Origin: Candidatus Chlorobium antarcticum
GTDB lineage: Bacteria > Bacteroidota > Chlorobiia > Chlorobiales > Chlorobiaceae
Direction: 5' to 3'
DNA length: 64,000 bases
NCBI GenBank assembly: GCA_030765725.1
Contig: JAVCDF010000001.1
Location: 1-64,000, forward strand
The translations under genes were made by a program, and so were the position numbers. The notes under the pieces are model-generated. The model made no database searches, was not told where the DNA came from, and saw nothing but the letters and a program-made list of their open reading frames with translations. This document shows positions 51,447 to 63,075 of the stretch, in pieces. How positions within the stretch are numbered: the first letter of the stretch is position 1; each line of letters begins with the position of its first letter.

Positions 51447-52448
51447 ATGAAAAAGAAAACCATAACATTTCTTCTGGCCTTTCTGGGTGCGGCACTGCTG
51501 CTCACAGCAGTCTTTACATTCAACCAGCTCACTACAGCGGCAAACCAGCTCACAACGCTACACCCCTATGCAGGAACAGCATTCCTGACGCTTGCCGCCG
51601 CTTCGTTTCTCACTCTTTTCCTCAGCGCATACCAACTGTTCAGAATGCCCCGCCGACCATCCCTGCCAGAAAATGACAGCTCAGGCGCGATGGAAAAGTA
51701 TGCCCGCCATTTTGCAGAGCGTATGCCGGCACACCCTATGCACCCCGAGACCAATGCAAAACAGAAAGACCTACGGTGGGTCAAAACCAACCTGAAATTT
51801 CTTGAAGTTGACGCTCTTGCTGCAACCAAGGAGATTGCCACAAAAAACTTTTTTGTCGGCGCTTTTGCCCAGAACACATCATACGGCACCACCACCTCAA
51901 CCCTCAACATGCTCAAGCTGACATGGCGCATTTATGGTATGCACCATAGAAACCAGAACCTGAGGGAGTTCAGCTCGGTGATTCTTGGCGTCTATCGGCT
52001 GATGCCCCTGTCTGATTTCCGGAAAGAGGAAATCCCCACCCATATCAAGCCAATCATACAGTCCGCATTCAGCAACACGCTCTCCTCGCTGCTGCCTGCA
52101 GGAAATCTTCTGGCCCCACTGTTCCTTAACCTCTTTATGGCTGGTGCAACCAACGCATACCTCACATGCCTTGCGGGCATCATAACAGCCCGCCGATGCC
52201 AGATAATGTCAGAGGAAGATCACAGGGAGATTGTTCAGCAAAGTACCTTTGAAGCCGCATTCATGCTGAAGGAAATTGTCCGCGAATGCAATCCGATACT
52301 TTCACTGACCATCAGCAATTCCGTCAAAAAAGCAGGGATTGAAAGCCTTGATACAGTATCAACCCCGTCTGCCGGCAGCGGCATTGCGCAGGATATCGTC
52401 TCGCACCTTGCCAGCTCCATCAAGCACATCATGAGGGAAAACAGTTAG
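51447..52448 (+). CDS. DUF697-type membrane protein
   Basis: The 333-residue protein has two N-terminal hydrophobic helices (about 6-26 and 45-66), then a soluble part with a C-terminal hydrophobic region, like the DUF697 proteins linked to membrane GTPases. The family's function is not known and no GTPase gene lies nearby. It is convergent with tadA, with a 4-bp overlap. Confidence 0.6.
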   Translation: MKKKTITFLLAFLGAALLLTAVFTFNQLTTAANQLTTLHPYAGTAFLTLAAASFLTLFLSAYQLFRMPRRPSLPENDSSGAMEKYARHFAERMPAHPMHPETNAKQKDLRWVKTNLKFLEVDALAATKEIATKNFFVGAFAQNTSYGTTTSTLNMLKLTWRIYGMHHRNQNLREFSSVILGVYRLMPLSDFRKEEIPTHIKPIIQSAFSNTLSSLLPAGNLLAPLFLNLFMAGATNAYLTCLAGIITARRCQIMSEEDHREIVQQSTFEAAFMLKEIVRECNPILSLTISNSVKKAGIESLDTVSTPSAGSGIAQDIVSHLASSIKHIMRENS

Positions 52449-52906
52449 CCCTTTTTCCGAAGCTCTTTAAAAAAGTCCTGAAGAAGCCCCTGGCAACGCC
52501 CCTCCATTATACCTCCGAACACTTCCGGCTGATGGTTCAGCGGTCTGCACCCAGTAACATTCAGCACTGAACCCGAGGCCCCCATCTTTGGGTCATAAGC
52601 ACCAAACACAACACGGCCAACCTTCGCATTCACTATGGCACCCGCACACATCGGGCAAGGCTCCATAGTAACCGCTAGGGTGCAGTCCTGCAGGTATTTG
52701 TTTCCAAGTGTTGCCATGGCGGAAGTCAGGGCAATCATCTCCGCATGGGCCGTGGAATCACACAGCGCCTCAACCTGATTGTACCCTTTGCCAACCACAT
52801 GGCCGCTGCCATCAACAACAACTGCCCCAACAGGAACCTCCCTGCTCTCAAAAGCCTTGAGCGCCTCCCGGAACGCCAGTTCCATACAATAACTGAAATC
52901 CATCAT
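52445..52906 (-). CDS. tadA: tRNA-specific adenosine deaminase
   Basis: The 153-residue deaminase converts A34 to inosine in tRNA-Arg(ACG). The zinc-binding motifs are TAHAEM (His and catalytic Glu) and PCPMCAGAI (two Cys). The start at 52906 (MMDFSYCMEL) gives the usual length; the longer frame to 52945 is less likely. Confidence 0.92.
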   Translation of the reverse strand: MMDFSYCMELAFREALKAFESREVPVGAVVVDGSGHVVGKGYNQVEALCDSTAHAEMIALTSAMATLGNKYLQDCTLAVTMEPCPMCAGAIVNAKVGRVVFGAYDPKMGASGSVLNVTGCRPLNHQPEVFGGIMEGRCQGLLQDFFKELRKKG

Positions 52907-53118
52907 TCTGTCTGTTATGGAAGCACGCTTTCTGAGACCGCACATTCCTGTTGACGGAGGCCCTCAGAGGAAAAAAGAGAAGGGGGAAAGTGCTTTGAGG
53001 AGCATCCAATATTTCACCGTAAGGGTTTATTTCACTATACTACAGTTTATGCGCAAATTTCAATCATCCCTCCCTGTTGCGCATAAAAGGCCGCCAGTAA
53101 CCCAAGACCGGAACCAAT

Positions 53119-54294
53119 ATGAACATTCATGAATATCAAGGCAAGGATATCCTGAGAAAATTCGGGGTAGCCGTTCCGAAAGGAATCGTCGCCTATTCAG
53201 CTGAAGAGGCAAAGCAGGCAGCCGAACAGCTTTTTGAAGAACAGAGCAGTCCCGTTGTTGTTGTCAAAGCCCAGATTCACGCAGGCGGAAGAGGCAAAGC
53301 AGGCGGAGTGAAACTCGCAAAGTCGCCCGAAGAGGCTTATGACATTGCCAGCCAGATGATCGGCACCACCCTCGTAACCCACCAGACCGGCCCTGAAGGC
53401 AAAGAGGTGCGACGGCTTCTTGTTGAAGAGGGAATGAATATTGACAGAGAATTTTATGTCGGCATTACCCTCGACCGCGCCACATCACAGAATGTGTTGA
53501 TGATCTCTACCGAGGGGGGCATGGAAATTGAAAAGGTTGCTGAAGAGACCCCCGAAAGGCTGCTGAAAATCCAGGTTGACCCGCTCTTCGGACTTCAGGG
53601 ATTTCAGGCCCGTCAGGCCGCATTCTTCCTCGGCCTTGAAGGCGAGCAGTTCCGCAATGCCGTCAGCTTTATTGGCGCCCTCTACAAGGCTTACACCTCC
53701 ATTGATGCAGCACTGGCTGAAATCAACCCACTTGTTGTCACCAAAGAGGGCCGTGTCCTTGCGCTTGATGCCAAAATCAATTTCGACTCCAACGCCCTTT
53801 ACCGCCACAAGGATTTCCTTGAACTCCGCGACATCAGCGAAGAGGATCCCTTTGAAGTGGAAGCGTCAAAATCAAACCTCAACTATGTCCGACTTGACGG
53901 TAATGTCGGCTGCATGGTGAACGGTGCCGGCTTGGCCATGGGCACCATGGATATGATTCAGCTCGCAGGTGGAAGACCCGCAAACTTTCTGGATGTTGGC
54001 GGTGGAGCAAGCCCCCAGACTGTTGAGGAAGGATTTAAAATCATTCTCAGCGACAAGAATGTCAAAGCCATTCTCGTCAACATTTTCGGCGGCATTGTCC
54101 GATGCGACAGAGTTGCAGGCGGCATAATTGAAGCTGCAAAAAAAATCGGGTTGAATCTGCCAGTCATTGTCCGGCTTGAGGGAACAAACGCCGACATAGC
54201 ACAAAAAATGCTCGACGATTCGGGACTGAACCTGATTGCAGCCGACGGCCTGAAAGACGCCGCTCAGAAGGTAACCGAAGCTCTCTCTGCCTGA
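53119..54294 (+). CDS. sucC: Succinyl-CoA ligase (ADP-forming) subunit beta
   Basis: The 391-residue ATP-grasp subunit starts [17 protein letters not shown], with the nucleotide-binding [20 protein letters not shown]. The C-terminal domain holds [11 protein letters not shown]. In the reductive TCA cycle it makes succinyl-CoA from succinate at the cost of ATP. The alpha subunit sucD is not adjacent. A strong terminator follows, so it is transcribed alone. Confidence 0.96.
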   Translation: MNIHEYQGKDILRKFGVAVPKGIVAYSAEEAKQAAEQLFEEQSSPVVVVKAQIHAGGRGKAGGVKLAKSPEEAYDIASQMIGTTLVTHQTGPEGKEVRRLLVEEGMNIDREFYVGITLDRATSQNVLMISTEGGMEIEKVAEETPERLLKIQVDPLFGLQGFQARQAAFFLGLEGEQFRNAVSFIGALYKAYTSIDAALAEINPLVVTKEGRVLALDAKINFDSNALYRHKDFLELRDISEEDPFEVEASKSNLNYVRLDGNVGCMVNGAGLAMGTMDMIQLAGGRPANFLDVGGGASPQTVEEGFKIILSDKNVKAILVNIFGGIVRCDRVAGGIIEAAKKIGLNLPVIVRLEGTNADIAQKMLDDSGLNLIAADGLKDAAQKVTEALSA

Positions 54295-54340
54295 GAAGCC
54301 GACTGGCCCTTCAGAGGACAGACATAAATCGCACACAAAA

Positions 54341-54371
54341 AAACACCCCGATAACAGTCGGGGTGTTTTTT
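54341..54371 (+). terminator. sucC terminator
   Basis: AAACACCCCGA (54341-54351) pairs with TCGGGGTGTTT (54358-54368) and is followed by a T run. Confidence 0.92.
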
Positions 54372-54390
54372 TGTATCCAGATCATGTAAA

Positions 54391-54428
54391 AAAAAAGAAC
54401 AGGCCGGCAGATTTCTCCACAGGCCTGT
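54391..54428 (-). terminator. Terminator of the TolC-MacAB operon
   Basis: On minus, ACAGGCC/GGCCTGT (54399-54405 with 54422-54428) has a 16-base loop and is followed by a long T run. It lies 240 bp past the macB stop. The remaining sequence of 54430-54669 shows no gene. Confidence 0.6.
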
Positions 54429-54669
54429 CCAAATCAACAACAAGTCATACCCCGCCTAACAGTCATCATTCATCGTTTCAGGTCAGTATCATCATGGATT
54501 CACCATAACTACAGAGCAGACAGGTTGCCGAAATCCAACTACACATCACACTACCTTTCGGTGAACTCATCTGCAACCACACAGGTGCGTTCAATTAGTA
54601 AGACGAGCATTGTTGCCGAACCTTGCACAAAAAAATATTTTTTTCATTCAGAGAGCAGAAAAAGGTCCA

Positions 54670-56655
54670 CTATTCATAACGGAGCGCCTCAACAGGCTTG
54701 AGGTCCGCAGCTTTCCTCGCAGGCCAGAGACCAAAAGAAATACCAATCAGTGCTGAAAAGACTGTTGCAAACAACACCGAAAGAAGCGAGGTCTTCACGC
54801 TCCACCCAGCAAAAAAGGCGAGAAGAAACGCAATACCGATACCGCTCACCACACCCATAATGCCGCCGATGAGGGTCAAGCCTACCGACTCCACAAGAAA
54901 CTGCAGAAGAATGTCTCCCCGCCGTGCGCCAATTGCCTTGCGAAGACCAATCTCTCTGGTCCGCTCCGTCACAGACACCAGCATAATATTCATTATGCCT
55001 ATTCCGCCAACAAGCAGTGAAATTGCCGCAATTGAGCCCAACAGGAGACTCATCGTCTGTGTTGTGCTGGAAAGCATCTCCTGTATTTCCGTCATATCCC
55101 GGATGTAAAACGCCTCATCCTCCTCTCTGAGTCGGTGATTTTTCATAATGAGCGCACTGATGGCCTTTTTGGCTTTCGTGATCTCCTCCGCATGGCGAAC
55201 CTCTACATAGATATAGCTCAGGTAATCTTTTCCCAGAACACGGTACATGGCGGTTGTCACAGGAATCATCACCACATCGTCCCCATCCATCGGTCCCGAA
55301 AAACCTTTGGGCGGAGCCACACCGATAACCCTGAAATTTATCCGGTTTATTTTCACGGTGCGCCCGAGAGGGTTTGTGTTGCCAAAAAGCTCCTTGACCA
55401 CCGTCATGCCAAGAATGGCCACTTTATCGCGTCGCTGCATCTCCTCGAGCGTAAACCACCTGCCGATTGAGGGAACTGCCGCCCGCATGACGCCAAACTC
55501 ATAACCAACCCCGTCAAGACTTGTGCTCCAGTTTTTATTGCCATACACTATCCTCGCACTGCCGCTGACCGTACCAGCCGCATTGCGGATCATGGGGCGC
55601 ATAGCGGCAATATCTTTCACATCAGCAAAGGTAAAAGGGGCAATTGCGCCGGCAGCGCGAGCAGAGCCCATGACTTTCGAAGAGCCTCCACGGACAGAGA
55701 GTAGGTTCGAGCCCATAGATTTAAGCTCCTCCTGCATGGCAAACTTCGCCCCTTCGCCAAGCGCCATAAGGGCAATCACCGAAGCAACACCAACAAGAAT
55801 ACCAAGCACGGAAAGAAAAGAACGGACCTTATTGGCGAAAATCGCCTGAAAAGCCTGTCGCATGAATCCAAGGAATCGGCCATTTTTCCAGAGAGAAATT
55901 TTTTGCGAAGCATATCGCATAGCCTCCCCTTCCACTGTATAATCCGCTGAAGGCACAGGCAGCTCCTCCTCGCCTCCTCTCCGCTCATCACTCACCACCA
56001 GACCGTCGCACATGGTAATGACCCGCCCGGCATACGCCGCAATGTCATGCTCATGCGTCACCATGATAATGGTCCGTCCCTGGCGGTGTAGACCCTGAAG
56101 AATCTTCATGATCTCTGCCGAGTTCGTAGAATCAAGGTTTCCGGTAGGCTCATCAGCAAAAATAATCCCGGGATCGCAGATGAGCGCGCGGGCAATGGCA
56201 ACCCGCTGCTGCTCGCCCCCCGAAAGCTGGTTGGGCGTGTGATCGGTCCGGTGCCCGAGACCAACATCCTCAAGCCGGCTCAGCGCCTCCTGCCGGAAAT
56301 CCCCTTGTTCACCACTGTAGATATGAGGAAGACGCACATTGTCGACAACCGTCATCCGCTTGAGCAGATGAAACTGCTGGAACACGAATCCGGCTACATG
56401 GTTACGAAGCCCGGCCTGTTCATCTCCCGAGAGGGCATTCACATTGCGACCAAACATCAGGTACTCGCCGCTGTCAGGGTTGTCGAGCAGGCCAAGAATA
56501 TGCAGAAGGGATGATTTACCCGACCCCGATGAGCCCATAATGGCTACAAATTCGCCACGACGCACCTTCAGCGACACACCACGAAGGGCGTGCACCGTGC
56601 TCTCTCCTATCCTGTAGGAGCGATGGACATCAACAAGTTCAAGCAGCGGCGTCAT
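54670..56655 (-). CDS. macB: MacB-type ABC transporter, ATPase-permease fusion
   Basis: The 661-residue protein has an N-terminal ATPase (Walker [13 protein letters not shown], signature [15 protein letters not shown], Walker [13 protein letters not shown]) and four membrane helices with a large periplasmic domain between the first and second. This is the MacB fold, which uses mechanotransmission to push substrates from the periplasm through a TolC channel. It follows the adaptor gene with a 4-bp overlap. Substrates may be macrolides, siderophores or lipoprotein-like peptides; the sequence does not decide. Confidence 0.93.
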   Translation of the reverse strand: MTPLLELVDVHRSYRIGESTVHALRGVSLKVRRGEFVAIMGSSGSGKSSLLHILGLLDNPDSGEYLMFGRNVNALSGDEQAGLRNHVAGFVFQQFHLLKRMTVVDNVRLPHIYSGEQGDFRQEALSRLEDVGLGHRTDHTPNQLSGGEQQRVAIARALICDPGIIFADEPTGNLDSTNSAEIMKILQGLHRQGRTIIMVTHEHDIAAYAGRVITMCDGLVVSDERRGGEEELPVPSADYTVEGEAMRYASQKISLWKNGRFLGFMRQAFQAIFANKVRSFLSVLGILVGVASVIALMALGEGAKFAMQEELKSMGSNLLSVRGGSSKVMGSARAAGAIAPFTFADVKDIAAMRPMIRNAAGTVSGSARIVYGNKNWSTSLDGVGYEFGVMRAAVPSIGRWFTLEEMQRRDKVAILGMTVVKELFGNTNPLGRTVKINRINFRVIGVAPPKGFSGPMDGDDVVMIPVTTAMYRVLGKDYLSYIYVEVRHAEEITKAKKAISALIMKNHRLREEDEAFYIRDMTEIQEMLSSTTQTMSLLLGSIAAISLLVGGIGIMNIMLVSVTERTREIGLRKAIGARRGDILLQFLVESVGLTLIGGIMGVVSGIGIAFLLAFFAGWSVKTSLLSVLFATVFSALIGISFGLWPARKAADLKPVEALRYE

Positions 56656-57626
56656 GAGTCTTTTTTCTTCTTTCGCCTTGGCATGAATGGATTGCTTGCA
56701 TCTTTTTCAGCAGGGAGAACAAACGAAGCGTCCTGCATAAGCACCCTGGCGCTGTCGGAAATCCCGCTGAGTATCTCAATGTTATCTTCATCTGCCATGC
56801 CTGTCATAACCCTTACTTTCCGTCCCTCTTCAGCACTGTCCCCAGCCTCTTTGAGCATAACCGTGGACCGTTTTCCCGAAACCTTCACTGCCGCCTGAGG
56901 AAGGAGCAGCGCATGCAGTGTTTCCTTCACCGCAATATCAATATTGGCACTCATCCCGGAACGGTATACCGAAGGGATGCTGTCAGGAACAACATCTACG
57001 AAATAGATTGACACATTGTTCTGCAGATGCGACTCATAATAAATATGCGATACCCATCCACCAACCCTGATGTCGGGATAAGCGTCAAGGGTTATCAACG
57101 CTCTCTGGCCATTCTTCACCCGACCGATATCCGTCTCATCCACAAATGCCTTCACAGTCAACCGGTCTGAAAGCACAAAAAGGGAGTCGGAAGCGCTCAC
57201 GGTCTGACCCGGCTCAATGCTCCGCACAATAACCTGGCCATCAATCGGCGCAAACACAGCCGTTTCACGATAAACACCCTTCCAGTAAGCCTGTTCATCC
57301 TTTCCCTGAAGCTTTGCCACATCTAGCAGCGCCGCCCGTTCGCTTGAACTGAGAAGCGCCAGCACACGGCCCTTTTCCACCATTTCCCCCTCCTGAACCA
57401 TCACCTCTTCCACCCTTCCGGCTATGGCCGGCTGGATTTTCAGCCTGTTTCTGGGCTCAACAACACCAGTTGTCGAAACCTTTTCAACAATTGTCCCCCT
57501 AAAGGGAGAAATCACACTGTACTGCTCTCCGGCAGTCTTTTTCCCTGCAAACAGAAACAGCAGCGCCACCCCGACAGCAACCGCCGCTGCCGATATTCCC
57601 CACACAACCTTATTCCCCGATGCCAT
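56652..57626 (-). CDS. macA: MacA-type periplasmic adaptor (HlyD family)
   Basis: The 324-residue protein has an N-terminal membrane anchor ([20 protein letters not shown]) and the lipoyl and beta-barrel domains typical of MacA ([42 protein letters not shown]). The helical hairpin between the lipoyl halves is very short (about 25 residues), shorter than in E. coli MacA. The ATG at 57626 has AGGAGAAGGG upstream and overlaps the TolC gene by 17 bp. It links the ABC pump to the outer-membrane channel. Confidence 0.9.
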   Translation of the reverse strand: MASGNKVVWGISAAAVAVGVALLFLFAGKKTAGEQYSVISPFRGTIVEKVSTTGVVEPRNRLKIQPAIAGRVEEVMVQEGEMVEKGRVLALLSSSERAALLDVAKLQGKDEQAYWKGVYRETAVFAPIDGQVIVRSIEPGQTVSASDSLFVLSDRLTVKAFVDETDIGRVKNGQRALITLDAYPDIRVGGWVSHIYYESHLQNNVSIYFVDVVPDSIPSVYRSGMSANIDIAVKETLHALLLPQAAVKVSGKRSTVMLKEAGDSAEEGRKVRVMTGMADEDNIEILSGISDSARVLMQDASFVLPAEKDASNPFMPRRKKKKDS

Positions 57627-58890
57627 CAAGCCCTTCTCCTTTTGACTGTATCCATTGAGCCTCGGCGACAAGCAGATTCGCCCCAGCATTGAGAAACTCC
57701 TTTTTTGCACTGACCAGACTGTCTTCAATAATAACCCAGTCGTCAAACGAAATCAGCCCGTTCGAATACTGTGCATTGGCTATAGCCGCCCGCTCAACGG
57801 CAGCCTCAAGAAATTTTTTCCGCACAGCCACATACTGCCTTGCGTCCATATAGAGCTTCCAGCGCTCTTCCAGAAGATCAAGCATACCGTGCAACCCACT
57901 TTTCAAATCCGCCTCTTCCCGGCTCACAACCGCACGGGCACGCGCAACACCGGCACGGCCGCTGCCTCCCTCATAAATCGGCACAACAAGATCAAGACCC
58001 GCCCGCCACTCCGACTCATCAGGATTCCAGTCATCCACAGCACTGCGTCCAATGGAAGAGCTTAAGGAGAGTTCGGGAGAAAAGGCGCTCCGGGCAGCAC
58101 CAAGCGCATATTCGGATGCACGGGTCCGCGCTTCCAGACGCCGCACAAGCGGACTTGAGGCGGCAAGAGCCATAAAATCAGGCGTCGGGGCATCAGGCTC
58201 CAAGGCAATGAATGACCCCCGTACCCGAAGAGATGCACTTCCGCTACCGCAACCCATCGCCGTTGAAAGAGCGGAACGGGACACACCAAGTCCGCGCGAA
58301 GCCCTTGAAACCTCAAACTCAGCATCAGCAAGATCAGCTTCCGCCTTGCGAAGTGAACCGATATGCTCCCGCCCTGCCCGGTAGCGAAGGCCGATAAGGC
58401 GCACATTGCGCTGACGCCTGCCCTGGATGTCGGCAGCCAGCGTCACATAGTCCTGAGCTTTCAAAAGACTCGTAAAAGCCGCTCGCAGAGCGAAACGAAC
58501 ATCCGCAGAAACCGCTTCACTGGAGCTTTCGGCCTCTTTAATCCCCTCCCCCGCAGCACCAGCGAGCCGAGAGTTTCGACCACCATCATAAATCAGCTGA
58601 CCAAGAGACAAAGCATACGAATAGCGGGCGCCCGGCGAACCCGCCCCGCTTCCCGTATAGCCGCTTTCCACCACCCCGCCCTGAATGGAAAGCGACGGTA
58701 AAAGCCCGGCTCCGGCTATCTTCCGTTCCTCCTCAGCCGCCCGGATGGACGCAATTGCCGACTGCAGATCAGGATGGTTGCTTCTCGCCTCAACAACACA
58801 CTGCTCCCAATTCAGCACCTCCTCCGCCTGCAAAGAGGCAAAAGGCAACAAAACACAAACAAGCAGCAGCACAAACACCACAATTCTCAT
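57610..58890 (-). CDS. TolC-family outer membrane channel
   Basis: The 426-residue protein has a signal peptide (MRIVVFVLLLVCVLLPFASLQA) and two repeats of long helical coiled coil and beta strands, as in TolC. The start LNWEQCVVEARSNHPDLQ is typical. It forms the trimeric exit duct. It is the first gene of the operon and is followed by macA and macB with overlapping ends, so all three parts are made together. ATG 58890 is chosen as the start of the signal peptide. Confidence 0.92.
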   Translation of the reverse strand: MRIVVFVLLLVCVLLPFASLQAEEVLNWEQCVVEARSNHPDLQSAIASIRAAEEERKIAGAGLLPSLSIQGGVVESGYTGSGAGSPGARYSYALSLGQLIYDGGRNSRLAGAAGEGIKEAESSSEAVSADVRFALRAAFTSLLKAQDYVTLAADIQGRRQRNVRLIGLRYRAGREHIGSLRKAEADLADAEFEVSRASRGLGVSRSALSTAMGCGSGSASLRVRGSFIALEPDAPTPDFMALAASSPLVRRLEARTRASEYALGAARSAFSPELSLSSSIGRSAVDDWNPDESEWRAGLDLVVPIYEGGSGRAGVARARAVVSREEADLKSGLHGMLDLLEERWKLYMDARQYVAVRKKFLEAAVERAAIANAQYSNGLISFDDWVIIEDSLVSAKKEFLNAGANLLVAEAQWIQSKGEGLDGIGE

Positions 58891-59150
58891 AAGAAATTTT
58901 ACCTGTTTGACGACCAACACGAAAGAATCCTCCCACCATACAACACCACGATCTTACAATAAGCAAAACCCGAACCACACTCTCTGCAAAAAGCACGCAA
59001 AGAAACACGAAAAAACCGCACCCTACAGCCAAAACAAATACACTCAGTCATGAATGTCCAGCCATCCGGAAGTCAATAACATTCGGGAAAAATTGCTACC
59101 TTCATCCCGCAGTACCTGATGATGCATTTATTATACAATAATGATTGACC
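58891..59150. other. Intergenic stretch, divergent promoters expected
   Basis: These 260 bp separate the TolC operon and the ABC-F gene. I see no gene and no clear promoter motif. Confidence 0.4.
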
Positions 59151-61109
59151 ATGTTTGAAGCCAGAAACCTATCGCTCAGCGTCGGCACCAAAGAGCTCCT
59201 TTCCGACACATCTTTCCGCGTTGGCGACACCGACCATGTTGGTCTGGTAGGGCTGAACGGCACAGGGAAGTCCACACTGCTTCGCCTTATCAGCGGCACC
59301 GGCAGCGATTCTGCACTTATCAGCAACGGGCAGTTCATCAAATCGGCTGAAACCACCATCGGATACCTGCCCCAGGAAATATCATTTGAGGGGGACCTTG
59401 AAAAAACAGCTCTCCATTATGCACTGCAGGCCAATGCCCGCCTGTTTGAGCTTTCGGGAAAAATCACCTCGATGGAACACGAACTGGCTCTTCCCGAACA
59501 GGACTATGAGAGCGCTGCATACCACGACCTGATTGAACGGTACTCCGACGCCATGCATGAGTTCGACCATCTCGGTGGCTATAGTATGCAGTCGGATGCG
59601 GAAAAGGTGCTTGCCGGACTCGGGTTCAGTGAAATCGACTTCCACAAAAAGGTCAAATCATTTTCCGGCGGATGGCAGATGCGTCTGCACATAGCCAAAC
59701 TGCTCCTGCAGAACCCCACCCTGCTCCTGCTTGATGAACCAACCAACCACCTTGACATAGACTCACTCCGCTGGCTCGAAAATTACCTGCTGAATTACGA
59801 ACACAGCTACATGATTGTGTCGCACGACAGGTTTTTTCTTGACAAACTGACCACAAAAACGCTTGAAATTTCCTTCCAGCGCATTGACGAATACAAGGGT
59901 AACTACTCCCGCTATGAAATAGACAAAGCGGAACGGTTTGAGCTGATGATGGGCAAGTATCAGAACGACAAAAAGAAAATTGCCGAACTGCAGACCTTTG
60001 TAAACCGGTTTCGTGCCAAGGCAACCAAAGCTCGGCAGGCCCAGAGCAGGCTGCGCCAGATGGAAAAGCTTGAGAAGGAAATCGAATGCCCCGAAGAGGA
60101 CCTCTCCCGCATCTCCTTCCGTTTCCCCAAAGCACAGCCTTCGGGGCGCGAGGTCATGCGACTTGAAGGCATAGGGAAAAGTTACCCCCTGCCGGACGGT
60201 ACAGTCAAGCAAGTTCTGGATGGCATTGACCTGGAAATCATGCGGGGCGACAGAATTGCCATCGTAGGGTCAAACGGTGCCGGAAAAACCACATTCTGTA
60301 AAATTCTTGCCGATGAGATTGAGTTTGACGGAAAACTCACCGTCGGCCACAATGTGTCGCTCAACTACTTCGCGCAGCACCAGACTGAAAACCTCGCCCC
60401 CGACAAAAGCATCTACAAAGAGATGCTTGATGCCGCACCCACGGCAGAGGCACAGAAAAAAGTGCGCGACATCCTCGGCTGCTTCCTTTTCAGCGGAGAC
60501 GCCATTGAAAAAAAAATAAAGGTGCTTTCGGGCGGCGAAAAATCCCGCGTGGCGCTTGCAAGAATACTCCTGCAGGCCTCCAATCTGCTGGTCATGGATG
60601 AGCCGACAAACCATCTCGACATGCGCTCGAAGGAGATGCTTATCGACTCGCTGGAAAACTACGACGGCACTCTTCTTCTGGTAAGCCACGACAGGTATTT
60701 TCTCGATAGCCTCGTCAACAAAGTGGTTGCCATTAAAAACGGCTCTCTGCAGCTCTATCTTGGCACCTATGCCGAGTATCTGGAAAAATCGGAACAGGAG
60801 CATGAGGAGGAAAAGCGCCTTGAGGCAGCCGCGCTGAAAGCAAAAGCGGCAGCAGCAAAAGCACCGGAGGCAAAAAAACCGACAGGCCAGGCAAAGGCAA
60901 AGAAAAATAAAGACTCGAAAAAGATTGCCGCCATAGAACAGGAGATCAACCGCCTCGAGCAGGAAAAAGAGCGCATGGAAACACTCATGGCCACGGAAGA
61001 TTTCTACAGAAAAAGCCAGAATGAGACCGCCAAAGTGCTTGAAGAGTACCACGGGCTCTCTGCAAAACTGGAAAAGCTTTTTGCTGACTGGGAAACCGCC
61101 GGAGGATAA
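59151..61109 (+). CDS. ABC-F family ATPase
   Basis: The 652-residue protein has two ABC domains and no membrane part. Walker A motifs are [12 protein letters not shown] and [12 protein letters not shown]; signatures are [15 protein letters not shown] and [15 protein letters not shown]. The linker between them contains the ABC-F interdomain helices. A Lys/Ala-rich stretch and a C-terminal coiled coil (about 555-650) resemble Uup/YheS-like members. ABC-F proteins act on ribosomes. The start is ATG 59151; a TTG six bases upstream is also possible. Confidence 0.93.
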   Translation: MFEARNLSLSVGTKELLSDTSFRVGDTDHVGLVGLNGTGKSTLLRLISGTGSDSALISNGQFIKSAETTIGYLPQEISFEGDLEKTALHYALQANARLFELSGKITSMEHELALPEQDYESAAYHDLIERYSDAMHEFDHLGGYSMQSDAEKVLAGLGFSEIDFHKKVKSFSGGWQMRLHIAKLLLQNPTLLLLDEPTNHLDIDSLRWLENYLLNYEHSYMIVSHDRFFLDKLTTKTLEISFQRIDEYKGNYSRYEIDKAERFELMMGKYQNDKKKIAELQTFVNRFRAKATKARQAQSRLRQMEKLEKEIECPEEDLSRISFRFPKAQPSGREVMRLEGIGKSYPLPDGTVKQVLDGIDLEIMRGDRIAIVGSNGAGKTTFCKILADEIEFDGKLTVGHNVSLNYFAQHQTENLAPDKSIYKEMLDAAPTAEAQKKVRDILGCFLFSGDAIEKKIKVLSGGEKSRVALARILLQASNLLVMDEPTNHLDMRSKEMLIDSLENYDGTLLLVSHDRYFLDSLVNKVVAIKNGSLQLYLGTYAEYLEKSEQEHEEEKRLEAAALKAKAAAAKAPEAKKPTGQAKAKKNKDSKKIAAIEQEINRLEQEKERMETLMATEDFYRKSQNETAKVLEEYHGLSAKLEKLFADWETAGG

Positions 61110-61169
61110 GAAGCCAACAGCAAGTCCCTCTTTCCCGAACAGAAAAAAGTTCAGTATATTTAAAAACGA

Positions 61170-62141
61170 ATGACCCCAGACAATCAGCCGATCCCTATGG
61201 AGGAAATGAAGCATCTCACCGGACTCAGCGAGCTCAGTGCCAGTTCCATCACCGGACTCCTTGATACAGCAGCCGGGTTCAAGCAGACGCTCTCCTCCGG
61301 GAAGGCTCTCTTCAGCCCTACGCTCCTGAACAGGCGCATTGCGCTGGTTTTTTTCGAGAACTCAACCCGGACCCGATTCTCCTTTGAAATAGCCGCCCGA
61401 AACCTCGGAGCCGGCACCCTCGGCTTCAGCGCCGCATCAAGCAGTGTAAGCAAAGGCGAAACCCTGAGCGACACAATAAAGAACCTTGAGGCGATGCAAG
61501 TTGACGCTTTCGTCCTGCGCCACCCCTCATCGGGCAGCGCAAACCTCATCAGCCGAATCACCCCGAAACCTGTCATCAACGCCGGCGACGGTTCAAACGA
61601 ACATCCAACCCAGGCTCTGCTCGACATGTTCACCCTTCGGCAACACTTCGGTTCAATCAAAGGACTCAAGGTTACGATTATCGGTGATGTGCTCCACAGC
61701 AGAGTTGCCCGCTCAAATATATACGGCCTGCTGGCCTTAGGCGCCGAAGTGGGGCTCTGCAGCCCCGTAACGCTTCTCCCCCCGGATGCCGAAAAACTCG
61801 GAGTCCGTCTCTTCACCGACCTTGACCGAGCAATTGCCTGGGCCGATACCGCCATTGTCCTCCGGCTGCAGCTTGAACGGGCCAGCGGCACCTATCTCCC
61901 CTCTCTGGAGGAGTACTCAATGCATTACGGGCTGACAGACGAACGGCTCGACAGAATCGGAAAACATCTTTTGGTGTTGCATCCCGGACCCATCAACCGT
62001 GAAATAGAAATTTCGAACCATGTAGCTGACCGAATACAGCCTCCCGGCTACTCCAAAAGCATGCTGCTCGAGCAGGTCACCAACGGCATCGCCATCAGAA
62101 TGGCGGTACTCCAGACACTGCTTTCGAGCCAACCAGCGTAG
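61170..62141 (+). CDS. pyrB: Aspartate carbamoyltransferase catalytic chain
   Basis: The 323-residue enzyme joins carbamoyl phosphate and aspartate in pyrimidine synthesis. The carbamoyl phosphate motif ENSTRTRFSFE, HPTQALLD and HPGPINREIEI are present. No regulatory pyrI or pyrC is adjacent. It lies 60 bp after the ABC-F gene. Confidence 0.96.
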   Translation: MTPDNQPIPMEEMKHLTGLSELSASSITGLLDTAAGFKQTLSSGKALFSPTLLNRRIALVFFENSTRTRFSFEIAARNLGAGTLGFSAASSSVSKGETLSDTIKNLEAMQVDAFVLRHPSSGSANLISRITPKPVINAGDGSNEHPTQALLDMFTLRQHFGSIKGLKVTIIGDVLHSRVARSNIYGLLALGAEVGLCSPVTLLPPDAEKLGVRLFTDLDRAIAWADTAIVLRLQLERASGTYLPSLEEYSMHYGLTDERLDRIGKHLLVLHPGPINREIEISNHVADRIQPPGYSKSMLLEQVTNGIAIRMAVLQTLLSSQPA

Positions 62142-62175
62142 TACACACATCACACAACCACATAAAAGACCGATC

Positions 62176-63060
62176 ATGAAAAGAAGAACAAAACGGCTTC
62201 TCACGGGTGCGCTATTGCTTGCATCCATTAGCTGCTCCCCCATGCAGAACCTCCATGCCGAGCCAATTCTGGAACCAACCCTCAACACCGTCTTCGAACC
62301 ACTTCTGGCCGACCCGCTCGAGCCAAGAATAGCGGTCATGCCATTGCTCAGCGACAGCTATCTCCAGCTCGACATCGGCACCTCGGCCGACCTCTGGCAA
62401 AATGAAACCAAAGACCGGGCAATCGGCATTGATTTTGGAACCTTCTCGCTCCTTGAACGAAGCAGCGGTTTCAAGTTTCCGGTTCACACCATTGACTATA
62501 TGTTCGGAGTCAATGCAACATGGAAAAAGCCCCTTAAAAACTGCAGAATGCCCTTCAATGAACTTGCTGCACGAGTAAGGCTCGGGCACATCTCTGCACA
62601 CTTTGAAGATGGCCGATACGACAAGGATACCGAACAATGGGCGCAGAACGACTGCCCCTTCACCATCCCCTTCACCTACAGCAGAGAGTATCTGAACATG
62701 GTTGTCGCACTGAGCCAGAATAACGATTACCGGGTCTATGCCGGATACCAGTATATGTTCCACACCATTCCCGGCGATATCAACCCGCACTCCTTCCAGC
62801 TCGGAGCTGAGGTTGCCACACCAATGAACAGCTATCTTGCCGTCGATTTCAAGATGCTTCCTGAATGGGAAGGCGGAGCAACAGGCAAAACAAACGGATT
62901 CCATGGCACATGGAACCTGCAGGCAGGCATGCGCCTTACTGACCTCGGACTGAACCGTGTCCGCATCACCTACAACTACTTTTCCGGTATGAGCCGCCAC
63001 GGCATGCTCTTTTACCGCAGCGAAAGCGATAGCACCCTCGGCTTGATTGTTGATCTGTAA
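62176..63060 (+). CDS. DUF1207-family exported protein
   Basis: The 294-residue protein has a signal peptide that ends near Ala28; a Cys20 in SISCSP could instead be lipidated. The rest fits DUF1207, with an aromatic, beta-rich sequence typical of outer-membrane or periplasmic proteins: PLLADPLEPRIAV and DIGTSADLW. A possible barrel ends in YFSGMSRHGMLFYR. Function is unknown. It follows pyrB by 34 bp and is followed by a terminator. Confidence 0.75.
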   Translation: MKRRTKRLLTGALLLASISCSPMQNLHAEPILEPTLNTVFEPLLADPLEPRIAVMPLLSDSYLQLDIGTSADLWQNETKDRAIGIDFGTFSLLERSSGFKFPVHTIDYMFGVNATWKKPLKNCRMPFNELAARVRLGHISAHFEDGRYDKDTEQWAQNDCPFTIPFTYSREYLNMVVALSQNNDYRVYAGYQYMFHTIPGDINPHSFQLGAEVATPMNSYLAVDFKMLPEWEGGATGKTNGFHGTWNLQAGMRLTDLGLNRVRITYNYFSGMSRHGMLFYRSESDSTLGLIVDL

Positions 63061-63075
63061 GGATAGAAACAGCTG

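Noticed and set aside
60270-61214. A 314-residue frame antisense to the ABC-F gene
   Set aside because: It mirrors the strongly coding plus-strand gene, is rich in Phe, Leu and Cys as expected for an antisense frame, and has no homologous look.
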